13,361 nt of DNA. Source: Desulfococcus sp. Lineage in GTDB: Bacteria > Desulfobacterota > Desulfobacteria > Desulfobacterales > Desulfosalsimonadaceae. The stretch covers positions 1 to 13,361 of the forward strand of contig JAHECJ010000012.1 in assembly GCA_024641805.1 (NCBI GenBank), given 5' to 3'. Shown here in pieces: positions 13,361 to 13,361 of this stretch. The translations under genes were made by a program, and so were the position numbers. Below the pieces are notes generated by a model. The model was not told the origin of the DNA. It worked only from the letters and a program-made list of their open reading frames with translations, and made no database searches. How positions within the stretch are numbered: the first letter of the stretch is position 1; every line of letters starts with the position of its first letter.

Positions 13361-13361
13361 G

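Overview
This 13.4 kb window looks like the chromosome of an anaerobic, sulfate-reducing-type member of the Desulfobacterota (Desulfobacterales-like). That assignment is inferred from the gene set: a methylmalonyl-CoA transcarboxylase/succinyl-CoA synthetase/type B succinate dehydrogenase cluster, moderate GC content, and an intergenic palindromic element of a style I associate with that group. No rRNA, tRNA, phage, IS transposase or CRISPR array is visible.

Region 1 (1-9072, all on + strand) is a metabolic operon. It starts inside a methylmalonyl-CoA carboxyltransferase 12S-type subunit (mmdA, 5' end outside the window). Next come an 80-residue protein resembling the small assembly subunits of biotin-dependent decarboxylases, a 685-residue 5S-type carboxyltransferase fused to its own biotin carrier domain, sucC, sucD, and sdhC-sdhA-sdhB. 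Together these make the central part of the methylmalonyl-CoA route of propionate metabolism. Propionyl-CoA is carboxylated with CO2 taken from oxaloacetate, giving pyruvate. After epimerase and mutase (not in the window), succinyl-CoA yields succinate and ATP through SucCD, and succinate is oxidised to fumarate by a di-heme membrane quinone reductase. No ATP-dependent biotin carboxylase and no membrane Na+-pumping decarboxylase subunit is visible, so a transcarboxylase is more likely than a pyruvate carboxylase or a sodium pump. The same enzymes could run in reverse to make propionate.

Region 2 (9073-9641) holds a 102-residue unrecognised membrane protein with its own RBS hairpin, followed by a strong intrinsic terminator that closes the + strand block.

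Region 3 (9642-11328) has a five-S1-domain RNA-binding protein on the - strand and a 241-bp divergent intergenic region.

Region 4 (11329-13361) contains a + strand radical SAM protein of the COG0731 type. It converges, with only a 12-bp gap, on a - strand pair: a 3D-domain cell-wall lipoprotein and, upstream of it, the C-terminal part of an AmmeMemoRadiSam-system radical SAM enzyme (amrS) that runs off the window end.

I did not find a clearly new multi-gene system. The items most worth a second look are the soluble small subunit next to the transcarboxylase, the palindromic element splitting sucC from sucD, the orphan membrane protein behind sdhB, and the amrS/3D lipoprotein pairing.
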